Source: Micromonospora zingiberis (lineage in GTDB: Bacteria > Actinomycetota > Actinomycetes > Mycobacteriales > Micromonosporaceae). Taken from it: DNA of 64,000 nucleotides. Shown piece by piece: positions 1 through 8,820 of this stretch (position 1 is the stretch's first letter; the number at the start of each line of letters is the position of its first letter). The notes under the pieces were generated by a model. The model made no database searches. It was not told the DNA's origin and saw nothing but the letters and a program-made list of their open reading frames with translations. Location: the NCBI RefSeq assembly GCF_004331455.1, contig NZ_SJJR01000015.1, positions 62,001 to 126,000 of the forward strand, in the 5' to 3' direction. Both the position numbers and the translations under genes were made by a program.

Positions 1-1
1 C

Positions 2-322
2 ACCGACGTCTGCTACGACCTGGACGCGGTGCTGCCGTCGGCGGACGTGGTGATGATGCTGCGGGTGCAGCGGGAGCGGATGGGCGACTCCTACTTCCCG
101 TCCGCCCGCGAGTACGCCCGCCGCTACGGCCTGGACGGTGCCCGGATGCGCCGATTGCCGGAGCACGCGATCGTCATGCACCCCGGCCCGATGAACCGGG
201 GCATGGAGATCACTCCGGAGGTCGCCGACTCGCCCCGCTCCACCATCGTCGAACAGGTCGCCAACGGGGTCTCCGTGCGGATGGCCGTCCTCTACCTGCT
301 GCTCGGGGGGAACAACCGGTGA
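2..322 (+). CDS. pyrB: Aspartate carbamoyltransferase catalytic subunit, 3' part only
   Basis: This is the C-terminal ~106 residues of ATCase, which joins carbamoyl phosphate to aspartate in pyrimidine synthesis. The frame is open from base 2, so the start lies outside the window. Visible family features are the HPGPMNRGMEI segment of the aspartate-binding domain and the closing SPRSTIVEQVANGVSVRMA helix, ending LYLLLGG as in other ATCases. The TGA stop overlaps the GTG start of pyrC (GTGA), so the two are probably translationally coupled. The identification is secure from motif and context; only the N-terminal carbamoyl-phosphate domain is unseen. Confidence 0.95.
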   Translation, partial: TDVCYDLDAVLPSADVVMMLRVQRERMGDSYFPSAREYARRYGLDGARMRRLPEHAIVMHPGPMNRGMEITPEVADSPRSTIVEQVANGVSVRMAVLYLLLGGNNR

Positions 323-1650
323 ACTCGTACCTGATCAAGAACGTGAGCGTGCTCGGCGCGGCGCCGACCGACCTGCTGCTGCGCGACGGCGTGGTCGCCG
401 AGGTCGGCGCGGGGTTGTCCGCGCCGGACGCCGCGGTGGTCGACGCCGACGGTCTGGTCGCCCTGCCCGGCCTGGTCGATCTGCACACCCACCTGCGCGA
501 GCCCGGCCGGGAGGACGCCGAGACCGTCGAGACCGGGTCCCGGGCGGCGGCGCTGGGCGGCTACACCGCGGTCTGCGCGATGGCGAACACCTCGCCGGTG
601 GCGGACACCGCCGGGGTGGTCGAGCAGGTCTGGCGGCTCGGTCGGGAGGCCGGGCTGGTCGACGTGCAGCCGATCGGCGCGGTCACCGTCGGCCTGGCCG
701 GCGAGCGCCTCGCCGAACTGGGCGCGATGGCCGACTCCGCCGCCCGGGTGCGGATCTTCTCCGACGACGGGCACTGCGTCGCCGACCCCCGGCTGATGCG
801 TCGCGCCCTGGAGTACGTCAAGGCGTTCGACGGGATCATCGCCCAGCATGCCGAGGAGCCCCGGCTCACCGAGGGTGCGCAGATGCACGAGGGCGAGGTC
901 TCCACCCGGCTGGGCCTGACCGGTTGGCCGGCGGTGGCCGAGGAAGCGATCATCGCCCGGGACGTGCTGCTGGCCGAGCACGTCGGCAGCCGGCTGCACG
1001 TCTGCCACGTCTCCACGGCCGGCAGCGTCGAGGTGCTGCGCCAGGCCAAGGCCCGGGGGGTACGGGTCACCGCCGAGGTGACCCCGCACCACCTGCTGCT
1101 CACCGACATGCTGGTGGGTGGGGGGAGCGAGCTGGCCAGCCCCGAGATCGCGGAGGGCTGGAGCCCGGCCGGAGCGTACGACCCGGTGTTCAAGGTCAAC
1201 CCGCCGCTGCGGACCGCCGCCGACATCGCCGCGCTGCGGGCCGCCCTGGTCGACGGGGTGATCGACATCGTCGCCACCGACCACGCCCCGCACGCGGTGG
1301 AGGACAAGGAGTGCGAGTGGGCGTACGCCCGGCCCGGGATGCTCGGGCTGGAGACGGCGCTGTCGATCGCGCTCGACGTGCTCGGCCCCGAGTGGGATCT
1401 GATCGCCGAGCGGATGTCGCGCACCCCGGCCCGGATCGCCGGGCTGACCGAGCACGGCCACGATCCCGCCCCCGGCGCCCCGGCCAACCTGACCCTGGTC
1501 GACCCGGGCGTCCGTCGGCTGGTCGACCCGGCGGAACTGGCCAGTCGCAGCCGTAACACCCCGTACGCCCGGATGACGCTGCCGGGTCGCATCGTGGCGA
1601 CCTTCCTGCGTGGCGAGGCGACGGTCCTGGACGGAAAGGCTGTCAAATAA
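319..1650 (+). CDS. pyrC: Dihydroorotase (class I)
   Basis: Dihydroorotase cyclises carbamoyl-aspartate to dihydroorotate. The 443-residue protein has the amidohydrolase metal motif DLHTHLR (residues 54-60), a MANTSP segment near 88 (usually MPNT in this family), HVCHVS and TPHHLLL for further metal histidines, and the late ATDHAPH motif carrying the catalytic aspartate. Length fits class I enzymes. The GTG start is fixed by the 4-bp overlap with pyrB, and the stop overlaps the carA start (TAATG). It is the second gene of a pyrB-pyrC-carA-carB-pyrD run. Confidence 0.97.
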   Translation: MNSYLIKNVSVLGAAPTDLLLRDGVVAEVGAGLSAPDAAVVDADGLVALPGLVDLHTHLREPGREDAETVETGSRAAALGGYTAVCAMANTSPVADTAGVVEQVWRLGREAGLVDVQPIGAVTVGLAGERLAELGAMADSAARVRIFSDDGHCVADPRLMRRALEYVKAFDGIIAQHAEEPRLTEGAQMHEGEVSTRLGLTGWPAVAEEAIIARDVLLAEHVGSRLHVCHVSTAGSVEVLRQAKARGVRVTAEVTPHHLLLTDMLVGGGSELASPEIAEGWSPAGAYDPVFKVNPPLRTAADIAALRAALVDGVIDIVATDHAPHAVEDKECEWAYARPGMLGLETALSIALDVLGPEWDLIAERMSRTPARIAGLTEHGHDPAPGAPANLTLVDPGVRRLVDPAELASRSRNTPYARMTLPGRIVATFLRGEATVLDGKAVK

Positions 1651-2813
1651 TGGCAAGGCGCGCAGGAGCGATCCTCGTCCTGGAGGACGGGCGCACGTTT
1701 CACGGCGAGGCGTACGGCAGCGTCGGGGAGACCTTCGGCGAGGCGGTCTTCAACACCGGGATGACCGGCTACCAGGAGACGCTGACCGACCCGTCGTACC
1801 ACCGGCAGGTCGTGGTGCAGACCGCCCCGCACATCGGCAACACCGGCGTCAACGCCGAGGACGACGAGTCCCGGCGGATCTGGGTGGCCGGCTACGTGGT
1901 GCGTGACCCGGCCCGGGTCAGCTCGAACTGGCGGGCCACCGGTGGGCTGGAGGACCGGCTCGCCACCGAGGGTGTGGTCGGCATCAGCGGGGTGGACACC
2001 CGGGCGCTGACCCGGCACCTGCGCGAGCGCGGGGCGATGCGGGTCGGCATCTCCAGCATCGACGACGATCCCCGCGCCCTGCTGGCCCGGGTCCGCCAGT
2101 CGCCGCAGATGCTCGGCGCGGACCTGTCCGCCGAGGTGACCACCACGGCGCCGTACGTGGTGGCCGCCGAGGGCGAGCACCGGTTCACGGTGGCCGCGCT
2201 GGATCTGGGCATCAAGCGCAACGTGCCGCGTCGGCTGGCCGCCCGGGGCGTGACCACCCATGTGCTGCCGGCGCACTCGACCATCGAGGACCTACTGGCG
2301 ACCGGCGCGGACGCGGTCTTCTTCTCACCCGGCCCGGGCGACCCGGCCACCGCCGACGGGCCGGTCAAGCTGGCCCGCGACGTGCTGCGTCGGCAGGTGC
2401 CGCTGTTCGGCATCTGTTTCGGCAGCCAGATCCTCGGCCGGGCACTCGGCTTCGGCACCTACAAGCTCGGCTACGGCCACCGGGGCATCAACCAGCCGGT
2501 GCTCGACCGGGTCACCGGCAAGGTCGAGGTGACCAGCCACAACCACGGTTTCGCCGTGCAGTTGCCCGGTGTGCAGCCGGGTGCGGTCGTGCCCGACCAG
2601 GTCATCGACACCGAGTTCGGTGGCGTGCAGGTGAGTCATCTCTGCCTCAACGACAACGTGGTCGAGGGGCTGCGGGCCAGGGACGTGCCCGCGTTCACCG
2701 TCCAGTACCACCCGGAGGCGGCGGCCGGTCCGCACGACGCGGACTACCTCTTCGACCGTTTCGCCGAGTTGATCGAGGGTCGGACCCACAGCGAGGGGCG
2801 CACGAATGCCTAA
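1650..2813 (+). CDS. carA: Carbamoyl-phosphate synthase small (glutaminase) subunit
   Basis: CarA hydrolyses glutamine and channels ammonia to CarB. The 387-residue sequence opens with the small-subunit domain (GRTFHGEAYGSVGETFGEAV, FNTGMTGYQE) and ends with a class I amidotransferase: the oxyanion strand FFSPGPGDP, the nucleophile cysteine in GICFGSQILG (near residue 255), and the catalytic His-Glu in QYHPEA (near 354). The ATG overlaps the pyrC stop by one base and the 3' end overlaps carB by eight bases, suggesting one polycistronic unit and stoichiometric synthesis of the two subunits. Confidence 0.98.
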   Translation: MARRAGAILVLEDGRTFHGEAYGSVGETFGEAVFNTGMTGYQETLTDPSYHRQVVVQTAPHIGNTGVNAEDDESRRIWVAGYVVRDPARVSSNWRATGGLEDRLATEGVVGISGVDTRALTRHLRERGAMRVGISSIDDDPRALLARVRQSPQMLGADLSAEVTTTAPYVVAAEGEHRFTVAALDLGIKRNVPRRLAARGVTTHVLPAHSTIEDLLATGADAVFFSPGPGDPATADGPVKLARDVLRRQVPLFGICFGSQILGRALGFGTYKLGYGHRGINQPVLDRVTGKVEVTSHNHGFAVQLPGVQPGAVVPDQVIDTEFGGVQVSHLCLNDNVVEGLRARDVPAFTVQYHPEAAAGPHDADYLFDRFAELIEGRTHSEGRTNA

Positions 2814-5800
2814 GCGGAGCGATCTCAAGCACATCCTGGTGATCGGCTCCGGGCCGATCGTCATCGGGCAGGCCTGCGAGTTCGACTACTCCGGCACCCA
2901 GGCGTGCCGGGTGCTGCGCAGCGAGGGGATCCGGGTCAGCCTGGTCAACTCCAACCCGGCCACGATCATGACGGATCCGGAGTTCGCCGACGCCACGTAC
3001 GTCGAGCCGATCACCCCGGAGTTCGTCGAGTTGGTCATCGCCAAGGAGCGGCCGGACGCGGTGCTGCCCACCCTCGGCGGGCAGACCGCGCTGAACACCG
3101 CCGTCGCGCTGCACGAGGCCGGGGTGCTGGAGAAGTACGGCGTCGAGCTGATCGGCGCCGACATCGACGCGATCCGCCGTGGCGAGGACCGGCAGCTGTT
3201 CAAGGACATCGTCGCCAAGGCGGGCGTCCGGATCGGCGTCGAGGACCCGGCGGGCCTGGTGCCGCGGTCGCGGGTGTGCCACTCGATGGACGAGGTCCGC
3301 GAGACCGTGGCCGAGTTGGGCCTGCCGGTGGTGATCCGGCCGTCGTTCACCATGGGTGGCCTCGGCTCCGGCATGGCGCACACCGACGCCGACCTGGAGC
3401 GCATCGCCGGTGCCGGGCTGGCCGCCAGCCCGGTGCACGAGGTGCTGATCGAGGAGAGCGTGCTCGGCTGGAAGGAGTACGAGCTCGAACTGATGCGGGA
3501 CCGGCACGACAACGTGGTGGTGGTCTGCTCGATCGAGAACGTCGACCCGATGGGCGTGCACACCGGCGACAGCGTGACCGTGGCGCCGGCCATGACGCTC
3601 ACCGACCGGGAGTACCAGCGCCTGCGTGACCTGGGCATCGCGGTGCTGCGTGAGGTCGGGGTGGACACCGGCGGCTGCAACATCCAGTTCGCGGTCAACC
3701 CGGCCGACGGCCGGATCGTCGTCATCGAGATGAACCCCCGGGTGTCGCGTTCGTCGGCGCTCGCGTCGAAGGCGACCGGTTTCCCGATCGCGAAGATCGC
3801 CGCGAAGCTGGCCATCGGCTACACCCTCGACGAGATCCCCAACGACATCACCCTCAAGACGCCGGCCGCGTTCGAGCCGACGCTGGACTACGTGGTGGTG
3901 AAGATCCCCCGGTTCGCGTTCGAGAAGTTCCCCGGCGCGGACCCGGAGCTGACCACCACGATGAAGTCCGTCGGCGAGGCGATGAGCCTCGGCCGCAACT
4001 TCACCGAGGCGCTGAACAAGGCGATGCGCTCGATGGAGACCAAAGCATCAGGTTTCTGGACGGTGCCGGATCCGTCGGGTGCGACCAGGGAGAACACCCT
4101 CGCCGCGCTGCGGGTGCCGCACGACGGGCGGCTCTACACGGTGGAGCGGGCGCTGCGCCTGGGCGCCTCGATCGCCGAGGTCACCGCCGCGTCCGGCGGG
4201 ATCGACCCGTGGTTCCTGGACCAGATCGCCGGGTTGGTCGAGTTGCGTGCGGAGATCGTGGCCGCGCCGGTGCTCGACGCGGAGCTGCTGCACCGGGCCA
4301 AGCGGGCCGGTCTGTCCGACCGCCAGTTGGCCGCGCTGCGTCCCGAACTGGCCGCCGAGGACGGCGTCCGGACGCTGCGGCACCGGCTCGGTATCCGGCC
4401 GGTCTACAAGACCGTCGACACCTGCGCCGCCGAGTTCGAGGCGACCACCCCGTACCACTACTCGTCGTACGACGCGGAGACCGAGGTGGTCGGCTCGGCG
4501 CGACCCAAGGTGCTGATCCTGGGCTCGGGGCCGAACCGGATCGGGCAGGGCATCGAGTTCGACTACTCCTGCGTGCACGCCGTGATGGCGTTGCGGAGCG
4601 CGCCGTCCGGCGGCTCGGCGGCCGGCGGCTCCGGCTTCGAGACCGTCATGGTCAACTGCAATCCGGAAACCGTCTCCACCGACTACGACACCGCCGACCG
4701 GCTCTACTTCGAGCCGTTGACCTTCGAGGACGTGATCGAGGTCTGGCACGCCGAGGACTCCTCCGGCCGGGCGGCCGGCGGGCCGGGCGTGGTGGGCGTG
4801 ATCGTGCAGCTCGGTGGGCAGACCCCGCTCGGGTTGGCCCAGCGGCTCAAGGACGCCGGGGTGCCGGTGGTCGGCACCTCGCCGGAGTCGATCCACCTGG
4901 CCGAGGAGCGGGGCGCCTTCGGGTCGCTGCTGGCCCGGGCGGGCCTGCGCGCCCCGGCGCACGGCACCGCCACCTCGTACGAGGAGGCGAAGGAGATCGC
5001 CGACGAGATCGGCTATCCGGTGCTGGTCCGCCCGTCGTACGTGCTGGGCGGGCGGGGCATGGAGATCATCTACGACGATGTCACTTTGCGTGACTACATC
5101 GGGCGGGCCACCGAGATCTCGCCGGATCACCCGGTGCTGGTGGACCGGTTCCTCGACGACGCCATCGAGATCGACGTGGACGCGCTCTGCGACGCCGACG
5201 GTGAGGTCTACCTCGGCGGCGTGATGGAGCACATCGAGGAGGCGGGCATCCACTCCGGCGACTCGTCGTGCGCCCTGCCGCCGATCACCCTGGCCGGCTC
5301 GCACGTGGCCCAGGTCCGCCGGTACACCGAGGCGATCGCCCGGGGCATCGGCGTACGCGGCCTGCTCAACGTGCAGTACGCGCTCAAGGACGACGCGTTG
5401 TACGTCCTGGAGGCCAACCCGCGTGCCTCGCGTACCGTGCCGTTCGTCTCCAAGGCCACGGCGGTGCCGCTGGCCAAGGCGGCGGCCCGGATCGCGCTCG
5501 GCGCGACCATCGCCGAGCTGCGCGCCGAGGGCATGTTGCCGGCGACCGGGGACGGCGGCACGCTGCCGCCGGACGCCCCGATCGCGGTCAAGGAGGCGGT
5601 CCTGCCGTTCAAGCGGTTCCGGACGCCTGCGGGCAAGGGGGTGGACTCGCTGCTCGGCCCGGAGATGAAGTCGACCGGCGAGGTGATGGGCATCGACACC
5701 TCCTTCGGGCACGCCTTCGCCAAGTCCCAGTCGGCCGCGTACGGGTCTCTGCCGACCCAGGGCAAGATCTTCGTCTCGGTGGCGAACCGGGACAAGCGCG

Positions 5801-6183
5801 GCATGATCTTCCCGGTGAAGCGCCTGGCCGATCTGGGCTTCGAGATCGTCGCGACCGCCGGCACCGCCGAGGTGCTGCGCCGGCACGGCATCGCCTGCGA
5901 GCTTGCCCCGAAGCACTACGAGGCCGGATCCGACGACGACGCGGTGTCGCTGATTCTCGGCGGTCGGGTCGCCCTGGTGATCAACACCCCGCAGGGCTCC
6001 GGCGCCAGTGCCCGCTCGGACGGCTACGAGATCCGCAGCGCTGCGGTGACGGCGGACATCCCCTGCATCACCACCGTCCCCGGCGCCGCCGCGGCGGTGA
6101 TGGGCATCGAAGCCCGCATCCGCGGCGACATGCAGGTCCGCCCCCTCCAGGCCCTCCACGCCACCCTCCGGACCCCCCAGTGA
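2806..6183 (+). CDS. carB: Carbamoyl-phosphate synthase large subunit
   Basis: CarB makes carbamoyl phosphate from bicarbonate, ammonia and two ATP, feeding both the pyr genes here and the arg operon later in the window. The 1125-residue protein has the usual duplicated architecture. The first half has GSGPIVIGQACEFDYSG and the ATP-grasp segment RPSFTMGGLGSGMA. The second half has GSGPNRIGQGIEFDYSC and RPSYVLGGRGMEI. A C-terminal methylglyoxal-synthase-like allosteric domain follows. It is slightly longer than E. coli CarB because of short Gly/Ser-rich insertions near residues 600-610 and 650. No key residue appears lost. Confidence 0.98.
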   Translation: MPKRSDLKHILVIGSGPIVIGQACEFDYSGTQACRVLRSEGIRVSLVNSNPATIMTDPEFADATYVEPITPEFVELVIAKERPDAVLPTLGGQTALNTAVALHEAGVLEKYGVELIGADIDAIRRGEDRQLFKDIVAKAGVRIGVEDPAGLVPRSRVCHSMDEVRETVAELGLPVVIRPSFTMGGLGSGMAHTDADLERIAGAGLAASPVHEVLIEESVLGWKEYELELMRDRHDNVVVVCSIENVDPMGVHTGDSVTVAPAMTLTDREYQRLRDLGIAVLREVGVDTGGCNIQFAVNPADGRIVVIEMNPRVSRSSALASKATGFPIAKIAAKLAIGYTLDEIPNDITLKTPAAFEPTLDYVVVKIPRFAFEKFPGADPELTTTMKSVGEAMSLGRNFTEALNKAMRSMETKASGFWTVPDPSGATRENTLAALRVPHDGRLYTVERALRLGASIAEVTAASGGIDPWFLDQIAGLVELRAEIVAAPVLDAELLHRAKRAGLSDRQLAALRPELAAEDGVRTLRHRLGIRPVYKTVDTCAAEFEATTPYHYSSYDAETEVVGSARPKVLILGSGPNRIGQGIEFDYSCVHAVMALRSAPSGGSAAGGSGFETVMVNCNPETVSTDYDTADRLYFEPLTFEDVIEVWHAEDSSGRAAGGPGVVGVIVQLGGQTPLGLAQRLKDAGVPVVGTSPESIHLAEERGAFGSLLARAGLRAPAHGTATSYEEAKEIADEIGYPVLVRPSYVLGGRGMEIIYDDVTLRDYIGRATEISPDHPVLVDRFLDDAIEIDVDALCDADGEVYLGGVMEHIEEAGIHSGDSSCALPPITLAGSHVAQVRRYTEAIARGIGVRGLLNVQYALKDDALYVLEANPRASRTVPFVSKATAVPLAKAAARIALGATIAELRAEGMLPATGDGGTLPPDAPIAVKEAVLPFKRFRTPAGKGVDSLLGPEMKSTGEVMGIDTSFGHAFAKSQSAAYGSLPTQGKIFVSVANRDKRGMIFPVKRLADLGFEIVATAGTAEVLRRHGIACELAPKHYEAGSDDDAVSLILGGRVALVINTPQGSGASARSDGYEIRSAAVTADIPCITTVPGAAAAVMGIEARIRGDMQVRPLQALHATLRTPQ

Positions 6184-6195
6184 CCGCCCCGACCA

Positions 6196-6258
6196 GGTTG
6201 ATCAAGAAGTTTTGGTCATCCGGCAGCCCCGAATCGGACGCAAACCTCTTGATCAACC
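6196..6258. repeat. Imperfect inverted repeat between carB and pyrD
   Basis: The 90-base carB-pyrD gap holds two 18-base arms (6196-6213 and 6241-6258) that pair at 16 of 18 positions around a 27-base loop. The core is GGTTGATCAAGA/TCTTGATCAACC. It has no T-tract and could be a dispersed intergenic palindrome, an RNA-stability element or a weak terminator. I cannot tell which from one copy. Confidence 0.6.
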
Positions 6259-6273
6259 CGACGGTGTGGGGGC

Positions 6274-7323
6274 GTGATGTTTGAGGGGACGGTGCGGCGG
6301 GGGCTGTTTCGGGTTGGTAAGGGGGATGCGGAGGCGGCGCACGAGTTCACCTTGCGGCGGTTGGCGGCGATGTCGCGGATGCCGGTCGCGTTGGCGGCGC
6401 TGCGGGCCCGGTACGCCGTGGCGGCGCCGCGCACGGTGTTCGGGGTGCGGTTCCCGAACCCGGTGGGGTTGGCGGCCGGGATGGACAAGGACGGGATGGC
6501 GCTGCCGGCATGGCCGGCGTTGGGCTTCGGCTTCGTCGAGGTCGGCACGGTGACGGCACACCCGCAGCCGGGCAACCCCCGGCCGCGGTTGTTCCGGCTG
6601 CCCGACAGCGAGGCAGTGATCAACCGGATGGGCTTCAACAACGCCGGCGCCGAGGCGCTGGCGGCCCGGCTGGCGGCGCTGCCGCGCCCGCTCGGCGTAC
6701 CGCTGGGGATCTCGCTCGGCAAGTCCAAGGTGACGCCGCTGGACGACGCGGTGGCCGACTACCAGGCGTCGTACCGCGCGTTGCGCGGGCAGGGCGACTA
6801 CTTCGCGGTCAACGTCTCCTCGCCGAACACCCCGGGGCTGCGGGCCTTGCAGGACCGTGACCACCTGGACGCCCTGCTCGCCGCCCTGGTGGGGGAGAAG
6901 CCGGTGCTGGTGAAGATCGCCCCGGACCTGACCGAACCGGCGATCGCCGAACTGCTGGAGGTGTGCCTGGCCCGGGGCGCGGCCGGGGTGATCGCCACGA
7001 ACACCACCCTGAGCCGCGACGGGCTTGCCCCGACCGACCAGCCACGGGCCGGCGAGACCGGCGGCCTGTCCGGCCGCCCGCTGACCGACCGGGCCCGCCA
7101 GGTGGTCGCCTTCGTCCATCGCGAGACCGGCGGCCGGCTGCCGATCATCGGCGTGGGCGGCATCGTCCAACCCGACGACGCCACCCGGATGTTCGACGCC
7201 GGCGCCAGCCTGGTCCAGCTCTACACCGGCTTCATCTACCGGGGCCCGGCCCTACCCCGCGCCGTCGCCCGCGCCGCATCAACCGCCCCGACCCCATCCC
7301 CCACACCCCCCACCCCCCGATGA
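6274..7323 (+). CDS. pyrD: Dihydroorotate dehydrogenase (quinone), class 2
   Basis: This flavoenzyme oxidises dihydroorotate to orotate and passes electrons to membrane quinone. Class 2 features are the N-terminal helical extension (residues 1-45) before the barrel, NPVGLAAGMDKDG for FMN binding, VNVSSPNTPGLR carrying the serine catalytic base, KIAPDL, ATNTT, and the FMN phosphate loops GGLSGRPL and GVGGI. Length (349) is close to the family's ~340. GTG 6274 is immediately followed by ATG 6277, and either could initiate. The last ~15 codons are a Pro/Thr-rich tail encoded by a C-rich run. Confidence 0.96.
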   Translation: MMFEGTVRRGLFRVGKGDAEAAHEFTLRRLAAMSRMPVALAALRARYAVAAPRTVFGVRFPNPVGLAAGMDKDGMALPAWPALGFGFVEVGTVTAHPQPGNPRPRLFRLPDSEAVINRMGFNNAGAEALAARLAALPRPLGVPLGISLGKSKVTPLDDAVADYQASYRALRGQGDYFAVNVSSPNTPGLRALQDRDHLDALLAALVGEKPVLVKIAPDLTEPAIAELLEVCLARGAAGVIATNTTLSRDGLAPTDQPRAGETGGLSGRPLTDRARQVVAFVHRETGGRLPIIGVGGIVQPDDATRMFDAGASLVQLYTGFIYRGPALPRAVARAASTAPTPSPTPPTPR

Positions 7324-7336
7324 CCACCCCCGCCGC

Positions 7337-7411
7337 CCGCGATCATGCACTTCCTGTCGGGACGAATGCGGCATACGGGCCACAACGGCGACCGAAAGCG
7401 CAAGATCGCGG
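7337..7411. repeat. Imperfect inverted repeat downstream of pyrD
   Basis: Arms 7337-7359 and 7389-7411 (23 bases each) match at 19 of 23 positions, flanked by CCGCGATC/GATCGCGG. The loop is 29 bases. It sits 14 bases after the pyrD stop, so it may end the pyr transcript or be another dispersed intergenic element. There is no clear T-tract. Confidence 0.55.
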
Positions 7412-7412
7412 A

Positions 7413-7468
7413 GAGGTGGGGGATGTGGGGGATGTGGGGGAGGGGTGGGAGGGGTGGGAGGGGTGGGG
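7413..7468 (+). repeat. G-rich tandem array immediately before bioA
   Basis: Near-uninterrupted GATGTGGGG and GGAGGGGT units run up to the bioA ATG. The plus strand has many G-runs of four or five, so a G-quadruplex is possible in DNA or in the mRNA leader. It also covers the bioA ribosome-binding region. A matching C-rich stretch lies at about 7284-7320 in the pyrD 3' end and could pair with it. Confidence 0.6.
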
Positions 7469-8743
7469 ATGACGCCGGAGGAGATTCTCGCGGTTGATGC
7501 GGCGCATGTGTGGCATCCGTACGCGGTGTTGCCGCCGGCGGTACCGCCGTTAGTGGTGGATGGGGCGCAGGGGGTGCGGCTGCGGCTGGCCGACGGGCGT
7601 GAGCTGGTCGACGGGATGTCGTCCTGGTGGGCGGCGATCCACGGTTACCGGCATCCGGTGCTGGACGCGGCGGTGACCGACCAGCTGGGCCGGATGAGCC
7701 ACGTGATGTTCGGCGGGCTGACCCACGCCCCCGCCGTGGAGTTGGCCCGCACCCTGGTCGAGCTGGCCCCCGAAGGGCTGGAGCACGTGTTCCTGGCCGA
7801 CTCCGGCTCGGTCAGCGTCGAGGTCGCGGTCAAGATGTGCCTGCAGTACCAGCGGGCCACCGGCCGGCCAGAGCGCCGCCGGCTGGGCACCTGGCGGGGT
7901 GGCTACCACGGCGACACGTTCCACCCGATGAGCGTCTGCGATCCCGAGGGCGGCATGCACCACCTCTGGGGTGACGTGCTGCCCCGGCAGGTCTTCGCCC
8001 CGGCACCGCCGGGCGGCTTCGACACCGCGCCCGATCCGGCGTACGAGGCGGCGCTGGTCGAGGCGGTGGAGCGGCACGCCGACGAGTTGGCCGCGGTCAT
8101 CGTCGAGCCGGTGGTGCAGGGTGCCGGCGGCATGCGCTTCCATCATCCGCACTACCTGCGGGTGCTGCGCGAGGTGACCCGTGCGCACGGCGTGTTGTTG
8201 GTCTTCGACGAGATCGCCACCGGGTTCGGCCGGACCGGGACGATGTTCGCCGCCGAGCACGCCGGCGTCGCCCCGGACGTGATGTGCGTGGGCAAGGCGC
8301 TCACCGGCGGCTACCTGACCCTGGCCGCCGCGCTGTGCACGCCCGAGGTCGCGGCCGGCATCCGTGCCGGTGGGGTGCTGGCGCACGGGCCGACCTTCAT
8401 GGGTAACCCGCTTGCCTGCGCGGTCGCCAACGCTTCCCTGGGCCTGTTGCGGGCGGGGGACTGGGCCGGGCAGGTGGCGAGGTTGCAGCGCGGCCTGCGT
8501 GCCGGTCTGGAGCCGCTGCGCGGCGCACCGGGTGTGACGGATGTCCGGGTCCTCGGTGGCATCGGTGTGGTGCAGCTCGACCACGAGGTCGACCTGGCCG
8601 CGGCCACGGCCGCCGCCGTGGCGCAGGGGGTGTGGCTGCGGCCGTTCCGGGATCTGATCTACACGATGCCGCCGTACGTCACGGACGACGCCGATCTGGC
8701 GCTGATCGTGGCGGGTATCGGCGCGGCGGTGAAGGCGGCCTGA
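7469..8743 (+). CDS. bioA: Adenosylmethionine-8-amino-7-oxononanoate aminotransferase
   Basis: BioA converts KAPA to DAPA in biotin synthesis using S-adenosylmethionine as amino donor. The 424-residue class III aminotransferase shows the BioA-type N-terminus HVWHPYAVLPP, GMSSWWAAIHGYRHP, SGSVSVEVAVKM, GGYHGDTFHPMSVCDPEGG, the PLP-aspartate segment FDEIATGFGRTG, and the Schiff-base lysine in VGKALTGGY. I place the start at ATG 7469; the frame is open to GTG 7445 but that would add a Gly/Val string read from the G-rich array. It is the only biotin gene here and interrupts the pyr run, so it may have its own promoter. Confidence 0.92.
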   Translation: MTPEEILAVDAAHVWHPYAVLPPAVPPLVVDGAQGVRLRLADGRELVDGMSSWWAAIHGYRHPVLDAAVTDQLGRMSHVMFGGLTHAPAVELARTLVELAPEGLEHVFLADSGSVSVEVAVKMCLQYQRATGRPERRRLGTWRGGYHGDTFHPMSVCDPEGGMHHLWGDVLPRQVFAPAPPGGFDTAPDPAYEAALVEAVERHADELAAVIVEPVVQGAGGMRFHHPHYLRVLREVTRAHGVLLVFDEIATGFGRTGTMFAAEHAGVAPDVMCVGKALTGGYLTLAAALCTPEVAAGIRAGGVLAHGPTFMGNPLACAVANASLGLLRAGDWAGQVARLQRGLRAGLEPLRGAPGVTDVRVLGGIGVVQLDHEVDLAAATAAAVAQGVWLRPFRDLIYTMPPYVTDDADLALIVAGIGAAVKAA

Positions 8744-8820
8744 GTAGTCGGCCCTCCGCACGCACCAAGGTTGAGTAGCCGAGCGGGGCAAGTTGAGCAC
8801 GAGAGGAAGGCACTGCGGGT

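Noticed and set aside
292..2276. Long minus-strand open frames opposite pyrC and carA (up to 571 codons), and similar ones opposite most core genes
   Set aside because: They mirror GC-rich codon structure of real genes, have Arg/His/Gly-rich composition, no ribosome sites and no family motifs.
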